Assembly: GCA_025267735.1 (NCBI GenBank)
Contig: CM046309.1
Location: 56,674,319 to 56,738,318 of the forward strand
Direction: 5' to 3'
From: Mactra quadrangularis
Lineage: Eukaryota > Mollusca > Bivalvia > Venerida > Mactridae
Length of the DNA: 64,000 nt
Shown here: piece by piece, positions 1 through 13,064 of the stretch
Layout of the letters: every line of letters starts with the position of its first letter
Position numbering within the stretch: position 1 is the first letter of the stretch
The notes under the pieces: generated by a model
The model's database searches: none
Seen by the model: only the letters and a program-made list of their open reading frames with translations
Told to the model about the DNA's origin: nothing
Program-made: the position numbers and the translations under genes

Positions 1-469
1 GGAAGGTAGATATAGACATATTCCATTACAGAGTACATATATACATTCTGATTGGACAAGGAATAAACAATTGACTTACAAGATCGATAGAAGACAGGGT
101 TATCAAGAATATACAAACATTCAAGATGACATACAAGTTACCTACCAATGTCAAGTGGATGATATGCTAATTTTAACATAAACAAACAGTTAAACATTCG
201 GATAGACTAATGATATAAGATATAAACTTTCACTATTGTATAAATTAACTTGTATACTAGAGATAGACATGAAAACTGTGGCATCCCATTTGCAGTTCTT
301 GGGCAAATAAAAAAAAATAAGAAAAGTTGGTCCTGCTTGCCATTTGAAATGTTAGTATTACCAAAAGATTACCAATTCAAGTTTAAGTTAAAATGCGGTC
401 TAAATTCAATAAACATGAACAGCCAACTGTATATTTTCATACCATAACCCCTGATTATTGAAATCAGCC

Positions 470-615
470 TTTGGCGGGTGATCCCTCAAAGTACCCAATC
501 ACACCTAGATAAAGTGAAACAAACGAAGTTAATTTTCTTGCTCGGTGAAATTAGCCGTAGGTGGGTTTAAACCAGGGACCTCACAACCCCATTTTTAAAT
601 ATGACTTCTAACTTT
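470..615 (-). mobile_element. SINE family B, copy 1 (decayed head)
   Basis: Contains CACCTAGATAAAGTGAAAC, TTTTCTTGCTCGGTGAAATT and an AAACCAGGGACCTC head remnant, matching the body order of copies at 37850 and 45560. Confidence 0.55.
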
Positions 616-721
616 GTCTTAGACCATTTTTGAACCCAGATTGGGAATCGAACCCGGAACCTCTCAGTCCTTTTTTTAAATAAGACTTCCAATTTTGTCT
701 CGAACCATTTTTGAACTCAGA
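562..721 (+). repeat. Tandem duplication of an 80-bp SINE head segment
   Basis: Two adjacent units, each with ...GACTTC, TTTTGTCT and GACCATTTTTGAAC-like blocks 80 bp apart, within a minus-strand SINE head that still shows TTCGA/TCGAACC-type B-box traces. Confidence 0.6.
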
Positions 722-1085
722 GGACTTCGAGATTTTTTATGTATGTATCGACAATCTTGAGTTACGTACTTCCATTCTTATCGTAGAATTCATGAAAATG
801 GCACAATTTAAATATTCATATACAATATAATATATGTAAACTTATTAAAACATAAAACTATGTAAATTGGTACGTATATCAATTCAAAACAAATATTTTA
901 TAGACACGTTTTGTGAAAAGAACTAAATCTTCCAAAAAGGGTTCACAAACGATAGAAAAATCTCATAATTGGTTAGTTCTTCACATAGTACTTTTATCTT
1001 TGACAAAACTAATAATTTTGACCTATTTATTCTGATTGTGGCATCTATACTTTCCGACATTTGTAACTTACTCATTCCTAACTTA

Positions 1086-1460
1086 TAGGGCTGTGTATCG
1101 TTGAGCTAGTGGCGATCTGATCCGAACCACGATTTATGTGTAGCAATTCACGAATCGAACCACGAATCACTTGTAAATGGAGAGGCATTCAGGAATTCAT
1201 GTTATAACAAAACCAAGTGAAGAATTACAGAAGCTTTTAGCATAATGAAAAACCATTTACTTCAAACATTTCCATTACCAGACGTTTTTTGGGCATTTTC
1301 AGTGATGACATACTTGTGTATCAGTCGAAATATTGACACAAGATAATAAAGTCCCTACATAAATTAAAATTTGTAGTGCGGCTCGTTTTCAGTGAAAATT
1401 AAGCTAAAAATGTTCTTTAATTTTTCCCCAAAAATAGATCGCGATCCGACGATTTCTATA
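1086..1460. mobile_element. Truncated copy of the 465-bp hAT-type MITE
   Basis: Starts TAGGGCTGTGTATCGTTGAGC-like and reads in the reverse direction relative to 19308-19772; matching blocks include the GATCCGAACCACGATT region and GATCGCGATCCGACGATTT near 1434. The far end is missing. Confidence 0.65.
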
Positions 1461-1734
1461 TTTATCCATTTTAGAGTCATTCTTATGAATTCCATGCAGT
1501 ATACATGTATACTATGTAATGTACTTTTTTACTACAGAGGGTAGATGATTCAACCTTGAGTTGTACTTATTATATATATGCATAAATACGTGGAATATTT
1601 CATAGCTAATTATATCTAATTATGGCATTACTTTTCTATTCTCTTCAACTTTTAATTAACAAGTTTTAAAAGTTCTCCCGCACCGAAGAATGTGAGTTGT
1701 TTAAACTACTCTTTCGCAGAGTTCAACTTAAAGG

Positions 1735-2060
1735 TACTCATTCACAGATTTGAACTTTAATATCGACTTTTTCTGAAACTATCAAAATTGTATGGAAATA
1801 TTTTTGAAAGCAGAAAAGTAATGTTCTGATAATGGCAATAATTGTGCAAATTGACATAACACTACAAATGGTGTTTCATGTAGTAAATATCTATCCCGTA
1901 TGTAACGGTACAGACAATTTTAGTGCATTTTTGAGATTTGTTATATATTACTAACAATCAGTAGAGCAGTTTGTCTTAAAATATTATACATTAATTGACA
2001 CAATTACAGACACTGATAGGTAACTTAATGATACAAAAAGTCTGCGGTCAAGTCGCTTTA
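1735..2060 (+). repeat. Dispersed repeat P, copy 1
   Basis: Blocks such as GTGCAAATTGACATAAC, ACACAATTACAGACACTGA and CAAGTCGCTTTAAA recur in the same order at 20430-20930. Confidence 0.6.
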
Positions 2061-2732
2061 AAATTCTTGTAGTATTTGCGGTGGAACTGTGACCCTGGGA
2101 TACTTATTCTTCATGCCATCAAGATGGCTTATAGTTGAGTAACACATTCTTGTAATCATTACAGGAACCGCATAACAGGCACAGTGCCATCAATATGAGA
2201 AAAGTATGTCATCTAAACCGACTAGTCTTTTTGTGAAGGTTTTGATATATGACTCTGTTTTGTTACAATTGTAGTTAATAACATGCACGAACGTGTAGGT
2301 AGCCGCGGAATTTAGGAAGCATTGGCATCATTTAGGTTTCATATTTTATAATAAACACGCAAGGATCAGCAAGCACGGGTTAGACTTTGGGTTCTTAATC
2401 GCAATGCAGGCGGCATAATTATAGGGTTCCCTTTTTCACGATATTGTAAATATTTTTCTATTGTTTCATTATACAAATCGAGGATTGTCTGCAAGATTGT
2501 AGTAAGTGCATTGCGTTAAAGAGCAAGTTACTATAGTCTGCGGGCAACCCTCGAAATGTAAGTTCTACAAACGTTTCATAATTCATATTTAACTTTGCTA
2601 TTTAAGTAATACAGTTTTCTGTAAATTTTAATCATCTAATCATTTCTTTTATATACAAATACTATTCATCTTCCCTCTTTGATATCTATCTGAGCCTTGT
2701 GGCTTTTTGAGGTTTTTTTCTACTCAATAAGA

Positions 2733-2797
2733 ATTCTCGTACCCAGAGGTTATCTATCAAGATCCACCATTCTTGCTATCCTCAGAGTAAAAGAATT
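2733..2797. repeat. Foldback hairpin, ATTCTCGTACCCAGAG family, degenerate
   Basis: Left arm ATTCTCGTACCCAGAGGTTA; the right arm is a decayed complement ending AAAAGAAT. Better preserved relatives are at 22417 and 23637. Confidence 0.5.
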
Positions 2798-3122
2798 TTA
2801 AATGGATGGGTTCATATTTGTACATTCATGTGCAAGGACTTTTATTGATTAAATAGATTTATTCAATAAGTTAATTAAATACAAAAATGTCAAACACAAA
2901 AAAGAACAAACAAAGAATAACAGAGCTCTTTCCGGTCGCCATATTTACTATTTGTACGCACTCTTTGAGTTTTTCAGGGTTGGAATGTTATCGAGTAGGA
3001 AAAAGAAATAAATTTAACTAAACAAATTACAAAAACCAATAACAAATAATAGATAAACCTCGGAATTTAAGTACTTTAAGTTCATATATACATAATGGTA
3101 TTTTATTGAAGTTATACAGTCT

Positions 3123-3180
3123 ACTTCCGGTTAAAGTCACGTGATTTCAGATCACTTCCGGTTTTCCCACGTGATTTCAG
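3123..3180. promoter_or_regulatory. Duplicated ETS + E-box (CACGTG) module
   Basis: ACTTCCGGTT followed by CACGTGATTTCAG occurs twice, 31 bp apart. ETS and CACGTG sites are typical of CpG-type promoters; no adjoining exon was recognised. Confidence 0.4.
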
Positions 3181-3369
3181 GTAGTACTCAATGTTTAAAT
3201 GCGGCGTAAAGTACCATAAACTACATTACGTAAGTCATGTTGAGCCTAAAGTCCAGACGTGACTTTATTTACCATAATAGCCCAAAACTAAGTGCATTCT
3301 GCTACCCTGTGCATGTTCAGCCAACACTACAATGTAGTACGAAAACACCTTATCACTGGAGTCACCTTA

Positions 3370-3440
3370 AAACCGGTAAGTGAGCTTCGAACCCAGAACC
3401 TCTCGATTCTTAAGCACGCGTCCCACCACTGGACCACTGC
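3370..3440 (-). mobile_element. tRNA-derived SINE head
   Basis: Minus strand reads AGCAGTGGTCCAGTGGTGGG (A box) and GGTTCTGGGTTCGAAGCTC (B box). The body is not clear. Confidence 0.6.
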
Positions 3441-3899
3441 TCCCACAAAAAGTTCCTTCAAGAGTTATCATGAAAACAAAAGAAGATTCAAGAGACCATT
3501 TTTATTACATTGACAATACCGTTTATAGTGTGAAAAACTTTGGAATGTATCGCCAAACACCGGGCATTTCCGTGTCTCATGTATAGAGGCGAGTGACAAC
3601 GGAAATGACCAATTTGCTTTGAAAGTAGATTTTCAGATTTTGATCACAAACAGCGTGTCGGAATGTAACAGTTTAGCTGTTTTCTTAGTTTGTGACAACA
3701 CCAAACTGTAAAAGACTTAACGGCGTTTTGTTTATCCCAATCTGGACCATGTTGACAAATCGGGCATTATCTAAAAAGCAAATTGTAGGATAATTACCCA
3801 AAGATAAACGTTACGTAATTGTATTGATTTTGTAGCATCTTTCAATCCAGTGTCAATTGACACACTGTTATGTTAACAATGAACACATCAATTTGGTCA

Positions 3900-4016
3900 T
3901 TATCTTCTTATGTTCGTTATTTTTTCACTACAGTGTTTGGAAATGACAAGCACACTTCGCCATTGTAGTAAAAACAGCGTCCAAGCCGCCATTTTTATTT
4001 GACACCAATGCGCATG
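3900..4016 (-). promoter_or_regulatory. Promoter-like cluster (NRF1, CCAAT, YY1) with a possible minus-strand first exon
   Basis: On the minus strand GCATGCGCATTGG (NRF1-like plus CCAAT complement) precedes AAAAATGGCGGC, a YY1-type start, opening a 30-codon frame (MAAWTLFLLQWRSVL...) that ends at 3900. It could be a short or spliced first exon of a gene leaving the window on the left. No following exon was identified. Confidence 0.25.
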
Positions 4017-4204
4017 CTTAGAAAAATGATTATTTACGAATAAAATTCTTAATCGCTGTCATCACAAAAAGTCATGTTAAATTTATTGTGATAAATACTG
4101 GTTTTATAAACATACTGTCTTACATACGAGTATAAAATATCACACTATTGATGCAGAGTTAATTCTTTTAATGCGTGTTCCTGTGTCAATCAGTTTGGAT
4201 TAAC

Positions 4205-4415
4205 TCTCTAAAGGGAACCGAGCTGTTAAGACGCTGGACTGGTGATTTTGGATAAACGTCACCGCATGTTTTCGCACGCAATCCAAAAGCCATTCCGTTG
4301 TTTTTTTAAAAAGACAATAACTCTAATTCCTGAGTTCAAGGCTATCAGAAAACAGAATTCGAAAGAGATTAGTATCAGTTGTAAGAAATTATTCCACGAT
4401 CGAGCTAAAATAAAA
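4205..4415 (+). mobile_element. SINE family A, copy 3
   Basis: Diverged tRNA-like head (GAGCTGTTAAGACGCTGGAC) and the family A tail ATTCCACGATCGAGCTAAAA. Confidence 0.6.
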
Positions 4416-4938
4416 AAGTAAAAATCAAAGTAAAGCAGTAATCAATGAAAAGTATAATGTTTTGGTTCGATATAATGCATGTTCATTTGTTTACCTCTCA
4501 GATGAATGAGTCAGAGAAATGGGTGTTTCACACATAAGAAAAAACAACTGTCTGAAGTGGTTAAAGTACGTTCGAACCGGAAGTAAATATATGTCAATTT
4601 TGTTTGTATAAACATATAGAGGAAGAAGACTATTTATTTTATCATACATTTATAACATACTGTACAAATAACCTGACCACCTCAACAAACCATACCCTCA
4701 GAGTAATAAATGATATTTATTTATATAAGTAAACATTCACAATGATTCCTGTGAGAAAATTCGCCAAACTCTACCTGTATTGAGATATCAATGGTCAAAC
4801 CTTTGACCGCAGAGGTCACTGAATCTGGTTTTGATATTGTTTAGTGTTTATTTTTAAATGGCATCTACATGCATGTACTTTAAGTCGAGGGTGTGTTACA
4901 CTATACAGCATTTCAAAGTCATATTTCCTGTGGCGCCA

Positions 4939-5175
4939 TAGGCAGATCTAGCGGGGGTCGGGGGTCCGGACCTCGCCTGAAATTTCCAAACTATACCAGT
5001 CCATGAGAGTATTTAGTGAACTGTAGGGCCTAAGCCATTTTTAAGAAACATGCAGCAAGTTCTCTCGGGTTCGCTTCACTCGCCTTATAAACAAAGAGCT
5101 ATTGTTATGTACTTTTCATCAACAATATGTTGCGTTATTCTGCAAAACAGTGTATAATTTGGTTGTGGTTCGACC
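4939..5175. mobile_element. Dispersed GGGGTCCGGACC repeat, copy 1
   Basis: Left end CATAGGCAGATCTAGCGGGG, then GGGGGTCCGGACCTCG; the 3' part (CGCTTCACTCGCC ... ACAGTGTATAATTTGGTTGT) matches the copy at 61556. Confidence 0.6.
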
Positions 5176-7155
5176 CGCGAGTAGAACGATTGATCGCAAC
5201 ATTATGATAGTTGGTTACAGTAAGGGCCAGTGAGATCGTGCCTGTTCGTCGTAATGTTACTGTCAGGAATAACTGACAGAAGAGTGAGTAAAAATATAAG
5301 GGAACCACCCATCAGCCATTACCTTCCTTATATACCCCTGTTGGGCCTTTCAGCAAAGTTGTGTTCTAGCTTTCGTATGAATTAGACGTTTGTTACCTGT
5401 AATGTGACATAGTTAAATATGTTATATAATAATATGATTAGCAAGAACAATTGGTTAGTTTCAGTTTCTATGCACCCAGTCGGTGGACAGAAGTGGAACA
5501 CCGATAGTGCTACAATGTGTCAAAAAAGTACCATGCTTATCTGCTGCATGGAATGTCGTATTAATTACTGTCAAACATGGGTAGTGTGAAAGGACCTTGG
5601 ATGAAATAGGTAATACTAATACGTCTATAGTTATATAAAATAAAATAAACATTAAATGGCTGAGAAAATTGGTGTCTAAATTTAAAATAAAAATATTAAT
5701 AGTTCAATAAGACCAGTGTCGTCCAGACAAATTGTACATTTATAAATAAAAATTTAAAACCAAAAATTAAAAGGTTTTGACTAATTGTTTACTCGACACA
5801 CAAACAAGACACTATTTTAATAGAATTTGACGTAATTTTACGTCTGTAAAAGTTCAAATCGTTATAAATAACTTGTAATTAAAAGTAAATATACAATTAA
5901 TTTCATTGATTATTTTTCAATTAATTTTTATTGAACTTAGATTTTGATGGCATAATTTCTAAACTTTTAAGATAGTTTTACATAGTTGTCACATTCGTAA
6001 AAGTACAATATACATGTATATAATCGTATGTATTAACAACTAGGGTAGAGTTCCTCCCTTATACAAAACTATGGCTAGTTTACCGGTACGAATATGATGT
6101 CATCAGTTTTAAAACAATTTCACTAACAGGTAGCCTACAAACGATCACAGTCTGTCGACATAAAAGAGTCCCCCTCCCTAAAAAGAATTTTATTATTATT
6201 GTTATTATAGTATTTCATCATTTTTATTTTATCTATTATTAAATACACACATAAATGACACACTATTATATATAGTATATACACATTCTATATATGAGTA
6301 TAACGAAAAATATACTTAGTGGGGGCCTCTTTCATGCCGGTACCGTGTGGTACATGTACAAATATGTTCACCTTTTCTGTTTTACATAACCCATGACGGG
6401 GATGAGGACTGGCTATTCGGTCATTCCAAGATTATTCATGAAACTGACCCAATTGGTCGATATTTTTTTAATGATCTAAATTGTTCCCGCGGGAATATCT
6501 AATATCCGCAACAACAACAAAAAACAACAACACACAGCCATCCTCACAGCGCGATTCATCCTTCATGTGATTAAGCAATGAATAATAAGCCCAAGCCCAC
6601 ACTGTCAGACCCATTCACGTCCCCCAGAGGTAACCAAGATTGTAGACATAGAATGTTAATCAACTTTGGGTTCGTGAATAATATCTACATAGAAACTTCT
6701 GGATCGATCATCTGAAGGTCAAAACTAAAGGTCACCTAAAGTTGGACATCTCAATTCAAGACTGCCTAGAAACGGACAGTATTAATTACCTATCAAGTAA
6801 ATATACATTCCTTATCAAAGTAAATTATCTATCTAATTGTTTAAATAATAGAATAAAGACTTTCTTTTATTTGTTCAACTTATACAAATATATACTGTTC
6901 CATTAAATCAATATAACAATCAATAGAAATCAAAGATAAGGTCCCTACTGGTGACCCCGTTATCATTGATAAGACATTATTTGGTCCCTGCTGATGACCC
7001 TAAATCCAAGATAAGAAAAACGGTTGATCTATATGACCCCTGAACCCTATGATTAAATAACATTTTCGTTGTAATATTATTTTATTTCGTGTACGAATGT
7101 TCTAGGGGACGTCTATTCGATTTTCTTGAAAATAAAATCTTATTTGATATGCTAT
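5176..7155. other. Intergenic, no gene seen
   Basis: AT-rich sequence with short tetranucleotide-like AT runs (6185-6300). Frames are short and lack family character. Confidence 0.6.
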
Positions 7156-7294
7156 TACAGTAAAGTTCCGCTATTAAGACCAGTAAATTCAGCAGTCTTT
7201 TGTTCACAAATTATGCATATGATCTTGATAATTGTCAAAAATCGCATTTATTTTGTAATAACAAAAGTGGTCTTATTAGCGTAACTTAACTGTA
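7156..7294. mobile_element. Tc1/mariner-type MITE, 139 bp
   Basis: Ends TACAGTAAAGTTCCGCTATT and (reverse complement) TACAGTTAAGTTACGCTAAT, about 27-bp inverted repeats with four mismatches, beginning TA-CAGT as in mariner elements. The end of a related copy is at about 8548-8595. Confidence 0.7.
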
Positions 7295-10200
7295 TGTTGA
7301 ACAAAAGAAATTTTATAGTGAGTACAGTGAACTTCATGTTATATGATATACATATCGTCATCAAATAATACAATGACCTTTTCTAGAATTGGTTTCCAAG
7401 TACATCCAAATCTATAATCGGCTAACCCTAAGCACAAAGTCTCTCGACTTCCCCCTCTTGCATGATAGTCGAATAGTCATCTATATTGATATGAGCTAGC
7501 GAATGTTAACCATCTTTTCACCAAGTCAACGATTCAAACAAAAACATGTGACAAAACAGTGCTAAAAAATATCAATTATTAATATAAATAAATTATATGT
7601 ATAAATACATTTACAATTAAAATGTTAGCTCAGTAAGTTGGATCCAATTACGTGAGTTCTTTCATGTATAAAATAACATTGTCAATCAAAGAGTTGATGT
7701 CACCTCTGGGACATGCTATAAGATATCAAGAACAGAACAGAACCATAACAATACATAATGTTTATTGATCCATGAGAAATATGTTTTAAATATTTCATTC
7801 CTAAAGAATGCGGTGAATTACATTCTTGAGACTAGCTTCAAGATGGAATCCTGGCATTCCAATGATCGTCAAAGAGTCACAGACTTCTGAACCCTGAAAG
7901 TTGGTAATAATACTAATGCCATAAAAAATATATTCCCCAAAGTCTTAAATTGTTGAAATTGTAAGACAAATATATAAACTTCATTATAAAACGGCTGTTA
8001 TCTATTTTTCATGAATATTTAAAACAATAAATTCATAAATCATCATCGTCGAGAACAATAATTCATTATAAGCAATGAAATATCGGTATAAAATTAACAC
8101 TGAACACAGAATGATCAAAAGCTCGTGAAAATTGAACTGAAACAAAAACATGGAATTTAAAAGTCATTTGCGTACAATAAATTAGTTTGAAATTGTGTGG
8201 TTACCTAAGCATGTAATGTATATATCCATCATAATCGATTGTCCTGATAGAAGAATCTGGGCGACGTATGATCAAAACTAATATCTTACGATAACTAAAA
8301 AACAATGTAGAAGGATTTACGACTAAAATAGGTCGTAAGACTATTGATAATATGCATCCATGTTCCTTTTTTCCAAATTAAGTATTTCGGACTTAAAAAA
8401 TCGTCAAAATCACACAGTTTCATATTTTCGAAGTTTATTCATTTCGGAACAGTTTACAAGATATTGGATCTTCAGTAAGTCAGAAATGACCCATTTACAT
8501 ATTGTACGCTACAATTTATATTTATTTATTATTTAACATCAATTTTGCAATAACAAGAATGTCTTTATAGCAGGAACTTTACTGTGGGACAAAATGTCGA
8601 GCTGGCAAGTGGATAATAAAATTTTCATTAATATTCATAACTCTATTTACCAGAGCGAAAATTCCATTTTAAGGTACGATTTGGTTGCTATAGAAACGGT
8701 TACCAAAACCAGAAGTGGATTTCTACATTGCTTTCAGACTTGGTGCACTTGTTTGTCCTAGAATTTAAACCCAATCTCTAAGAAATATTTAATAACTGAT
8801 AACAGAGGGTCATTAAATCAGCAATTAAAGAAAATTCTACTTTGATTGACCCAGCAATCATAAATCGTAAACACACGTTCGGTATTTAAATACTGATATC
8901 TACGTAGAATTAAAGGGTTATTAAATGATAAACGTTGCTATGGCAACTACTTGATTTCACGTATTGTTACGTAACACATGTGACGTACTTTCAAGATTTT
9001 TCCTGATTTTGCCAACCATTTGTGGAATTTTGAATTTTGAAAATCTTTTTGGGTTAGTCATAAACGGTGTTTACCGACGTTTATCTTTGAGCTTAGATTT
9101 TGTTTTAATACCGCTCTGCAGTTCGGGATTTGTGGAAATACCATCGACGTAATATTACGTCACAAATTAAGCTGATGCAATTAAAGATTTCAATAGAAAT
9201 GTTTCAATTTATCTATAGCAAGCTAATAGCCTATTAATCCAAAGTCATTTAAAGGGATTTGGAGATATCGGTGTATAAGAACTACCCCAATCGGTCAATA
9301 TTCCAGATTTTGAGATTTTAGGCGAAATGATACAAAGCATTGTTATCTTTCATGTTGAAGCCGCTACTTAAGTAGTCAAAATTTGCGTTAAGTCATCACT
9401 AGGAAAGTACACGAGGAACAGCCAGCGTTGGTGTTTGGACAGTATTCGATAACTTGCTTTTTATTTAAAGTCCATTGTCAACGGTTCGAGTCCTGCAAAC
9501 AGGAGACAACCTTCTTTGGCAACAAAAAAGCAACACTTTAGGAACCTAATAACCATTTTTTTATGCAAATACCGAGAAAATTTCAAAATTTGACCAGAAA
9601 CATAGATATCTATAATTTCCTGATTTGATTCAGTTTAGAATATCAGACACACAGAAGTATTTTAAGAATAGATTGATTTACCGGGTTCTTTACAATTCGT
9701 AACCATTCGACTTTTTTCGTAATCTAAAAAGTACATCGGTCAAACCAAATCGAGTTCAGTCAGATTGTGTCTGTGTGCGTAATGCAACGATACGGAGTGG
9801 ACGGTCGCTAGTTAAATCTTTTAAACTGATACGAGAATTTCATGTTACCGCTCCCAATTGTCGTGACAGACTGTTGTTAGCGTTGAACAACAATAAATAT
9901 GCATAAACGATCTCTACATAATAGCTAGTCAACATTGCACACCAATCCTCATTCCTTGACACAGTGTCACAATCATTAAATAAGTAAACACTATAAGTAT
10001 GAATGAAAACTTTCACAGAGTCTGAAGTGAGTCTTTTTAAACTTCGAAATTACAACAGCACACATTTCAAACTGCACTCAAATGATTTAAAACTTTGTTA
10101 CATAAACATGAGTACGGGTATTAACTAAGACTGTTACGGAATGTGACATAGGCTTACGTCATAAGTGAACTTTCACAAGACGGCTTAAGAAGCTTGAGTT

Positions 10201-10529
10201 ATTTATTTATGAGGGAATATTCCTCATATCCTATAGTAAACAAATATCTAGGCACTTTTCGAGTAGAATGGTAAATATAACAGGTGTGTTTATCATGATT
10301 ATTACGCTCTTTCTTTAAACTACAAACTTCCCTGACACTAATCTCTGCAAGTTGTGCATTTTAGTTCATTTGTTAAGGGACTCATACTTGCACGACACCA
10401 GGGAACCATCTGTTTTGTTTACATCCGAATATTTTTATCCAGACTAACCATTGGAATTAAAACATTAACTTACATTTATACAGCATTAACAATCTATCAT
10501 GTTAAATATCTAATATTGTACATGTATGT
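7295..10529. other. Intergenic, no gene seen
   Basis: Apart from a partial mariner-type MITE near 8570 and a weak tRNA-like patch near 9480 (ACGGTTCGAGTCCTG), nothing could be assigned. Confidence 0.55.
8548..8595. mobile_element. Partial copy of the 7156 mariner-type MITE
   Basis: AATAACAAGAATGTCTTTAT then AGCAGGAACTTTACTGT match the right half of the 7156 element; the left end is not recognisable. Confidence 0.45.
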
Positions 10530-10537
10530 CTAAAATG

Positions 10538-13011
10538 TAGGGCTGTCACGATATACCGGTAAACCAGTATATTGCAATACGCAGCTGCGGCAATACAAAC
10601 CGCGGTATGATTTCAAAGAACCGGTATTTGGCGATATTTTTTATTTCATTGGAAAATTCTTCCCTTCGCGAAATAAAAGTAGCGAAACGTCCGTTTTTCC
10701 TTTTTTTTCATTCAGTTTAACCTTAGACTAATTCCCGCTTAGAATGTACATTTGATGTCTCCAACGTTTATCGTGTTTCCAGGAATTTAACTTACAGAAT
10801 TTATGTAAATGAAATGCATATTTACAAGTGATAATGCTATAGTAAAAGTATAAGCGACATATTTCGTGAAGAAAACTTCTATTTTTTCAAAATATTGTCT
10901 CCTAATTAAGCTAGGGTGTATAAAATCCCTATGTCTCCAATGACAAATTCTTAAAGTTAGCTTCAAATTGTTAAAAAATTCAGACAGATTTCCAATTATA
11001 TATATATTTATTATGTCAATTATAACTAAATCCTTCACAAAAACACATATTATAATGTAAATTCAAAAATAATTTTTCACACCTCATACAACAAACGTTG
11101 TCTCCAAACTCCGATAACGTACGGGACATTCATTTAATGGCTTCATTAAGCTCACAGCTTTGCACTCTTTACACACTTTTTTGTGTAATTAAAGTCAATA
11201 ATGTTATATCCTAATGATAAGATATACATTTTAGCTGACATTTTATTGGTATCGGTAATTTGTGAGCTCATTCATTAAAAAATGAATCGTAATTTTCACC
11301 ACGTAACGAACGGGACAATTAGTAAAATCAAATTATCTAACAAACCTTTTCAAATAGATATATAAATTCTTCATTGAACTTATCTTCAATGATTAAATAA
11401 AAAGTTTATAAAGTGTTTTTATAATTCATTTAAGGTGCATATTTGTGACACACAAAAAACCAGTAAATACAAAATGAAAAATAACGTACGAGTCCGTAAC
11501 GTACGGGACAAAATGTGACACAATAATTGATAATCGTCTGAATATTTATGATAAATTGCTTTTGTAAGGTTCCTTAACATGCATTTAATCTTCACAGACG
11601 AAACTATTATCGGAACGGCAATTATAATGAAATTGATGATGTTCAAAAGTAACTAACAAGAGTTACGGGAAAATAAGGTGTAGTACTTGTTATTTGCCAA
11701 AAATGATGAATAGTTTGCATTGTTCTCAATTGAATACCATCTAGCTTTGAAATGATAAACTAAAACAATGCATCGTTTGATCAAATTATAACTTTAGAAT
11801 CATTTTAGCACACACTGCAATTATTTGATCAGGTTCATACATTATCTTACTTATTTAATAACGTACGGGACACTGTAGAATTGTCTAAACATGCATTTGC
11901 CGGATGATTTGATGGTTTTAAATCACATGTTACCCCACTACTAAATAGTTTCTATTAGTTTATGCGTTAGATTGCTATGTTTCTTTGTTAAACTTGTCAC
12001 AAAATTGTTGAATGTTGTTCTCTTGGAAAAATGATAATGGTTCGCGTAATCATTGTAATTTAAAGATATTATCGCAGTTTTATATGTAAAACACAAGTAC
12101 ATTGAATTATAAAACAAATTACGCAACAATGTAAGTTGTATTCTTGCAGTTTAACTTAGTTATCAATAGTTAGGATGACCAAACTGAAGTATACTACGTA
12201 CGAGTCAATTTTGATAACGTACGGGACAACAATTATATTTTTTATTGGTTGCTTTGTGGTGGTTCACATGCACACAGCGTTTTGTTATAACACAAAGACA
12301 ATGGTATCTAACTATTTTAAACAGTTTTATTCTATATTAAACTTGTTTGTATCGTTCTGGAACAATTGATATGAATGACATTTTTAAAACAAATTAAACT
12401 AATGAAAATAGCATATTCAATATTTATGTTTTTCTGACAGTATCTGGCTTACTCTTCAGTCTTTATCATTTATTCCGAAACATAATACGTTATAGAATGC
12501 AACCGTATTGAATTTCTCAACAGTTTGACCATTATTACTTTTAAATAAGTGAGATTTGCAGCACATATTCGATTTTCATGAGCACATTTATTAATGCTAG
12601 GTGAGACCTTTCACCAGCCTATATCTAAAAAAGTATACTAGCTCAGCTGAAAAGATTTTTATACCATGTACAGAACATGTCTACAATGCCCTTAATTGAT
12701 TTAAAACTCATATTTGACGACATGAAAAAAATGAAAAAAAATATGCCCATATGTCCACCTTAATTGGGATTGAGTCCTTAAGTAACAAAAATTTAACGGA
12801 TTTAGGTGCGTCACAGTCCTAAATGACCGTAAATACTTAAAGAGGCTAGATTCTATCAGTAGCTGCTTGTAAAATTTGCATTGTTTCTGTTAAATACAGC
12901 AGAGGCACAACGATTCTAAAAGCCCACAATATATCGTGGTACGTATCGCGATACGATGCCAGCGTATTGCAGTATATGGCGATACGCTTATGGCGTATCG
13001 TGACAGCTCTA
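10538..13011. mobile_element. hAT-like non-autonomous DNA transposon, 2474 bp, exact 8-bp TSD
   Basis: Left end TAGGGCTGTCACGATA; the reverse complement of the right end reads TAGAGCTGTCACGATA, 15 of 16 identical. A second block, TGCAATACGC, is shared further in. Both ends are flanked by the identical 8-mer CTAAAATG (10530-10537 and 13012-13019), the target-site length of hAT transposons. The interior has no long open frame, no recognisable transposase, and a repeated 13-mer (separate entry). The exact TSD suggests a fairly recent insertion. Confidence 0.88.
11116..12228 (+). repeat. Spaced repeats of AACGTACGGGACA inside the hAT-like element
   Basis: Exact copies at 11116, 11498, 11860 and 12216; near copies AACGAACGGGACA at 11305 and a degraded GAGTTACGGGAAAA near 11660. 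Steps are about 160-200 bp or double that. Sequence between copies is not obviously alike, so either the repeat unit is very old apart from this core or the core alone is selected. Confidence 0.8.
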
Positions 13012-13064
13012 CTAAAATGTAAGGTGATGTATGATTCTTTACGTCGTATTTTATACTTTTTACT

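Noticed and set aside
10787..11646. 75-83 codon minus-strand frames as transposase remnants in the hAT-like element
   Set aside because: No DDE or zinc-finger motif; compositions look like random AT-rich translation.
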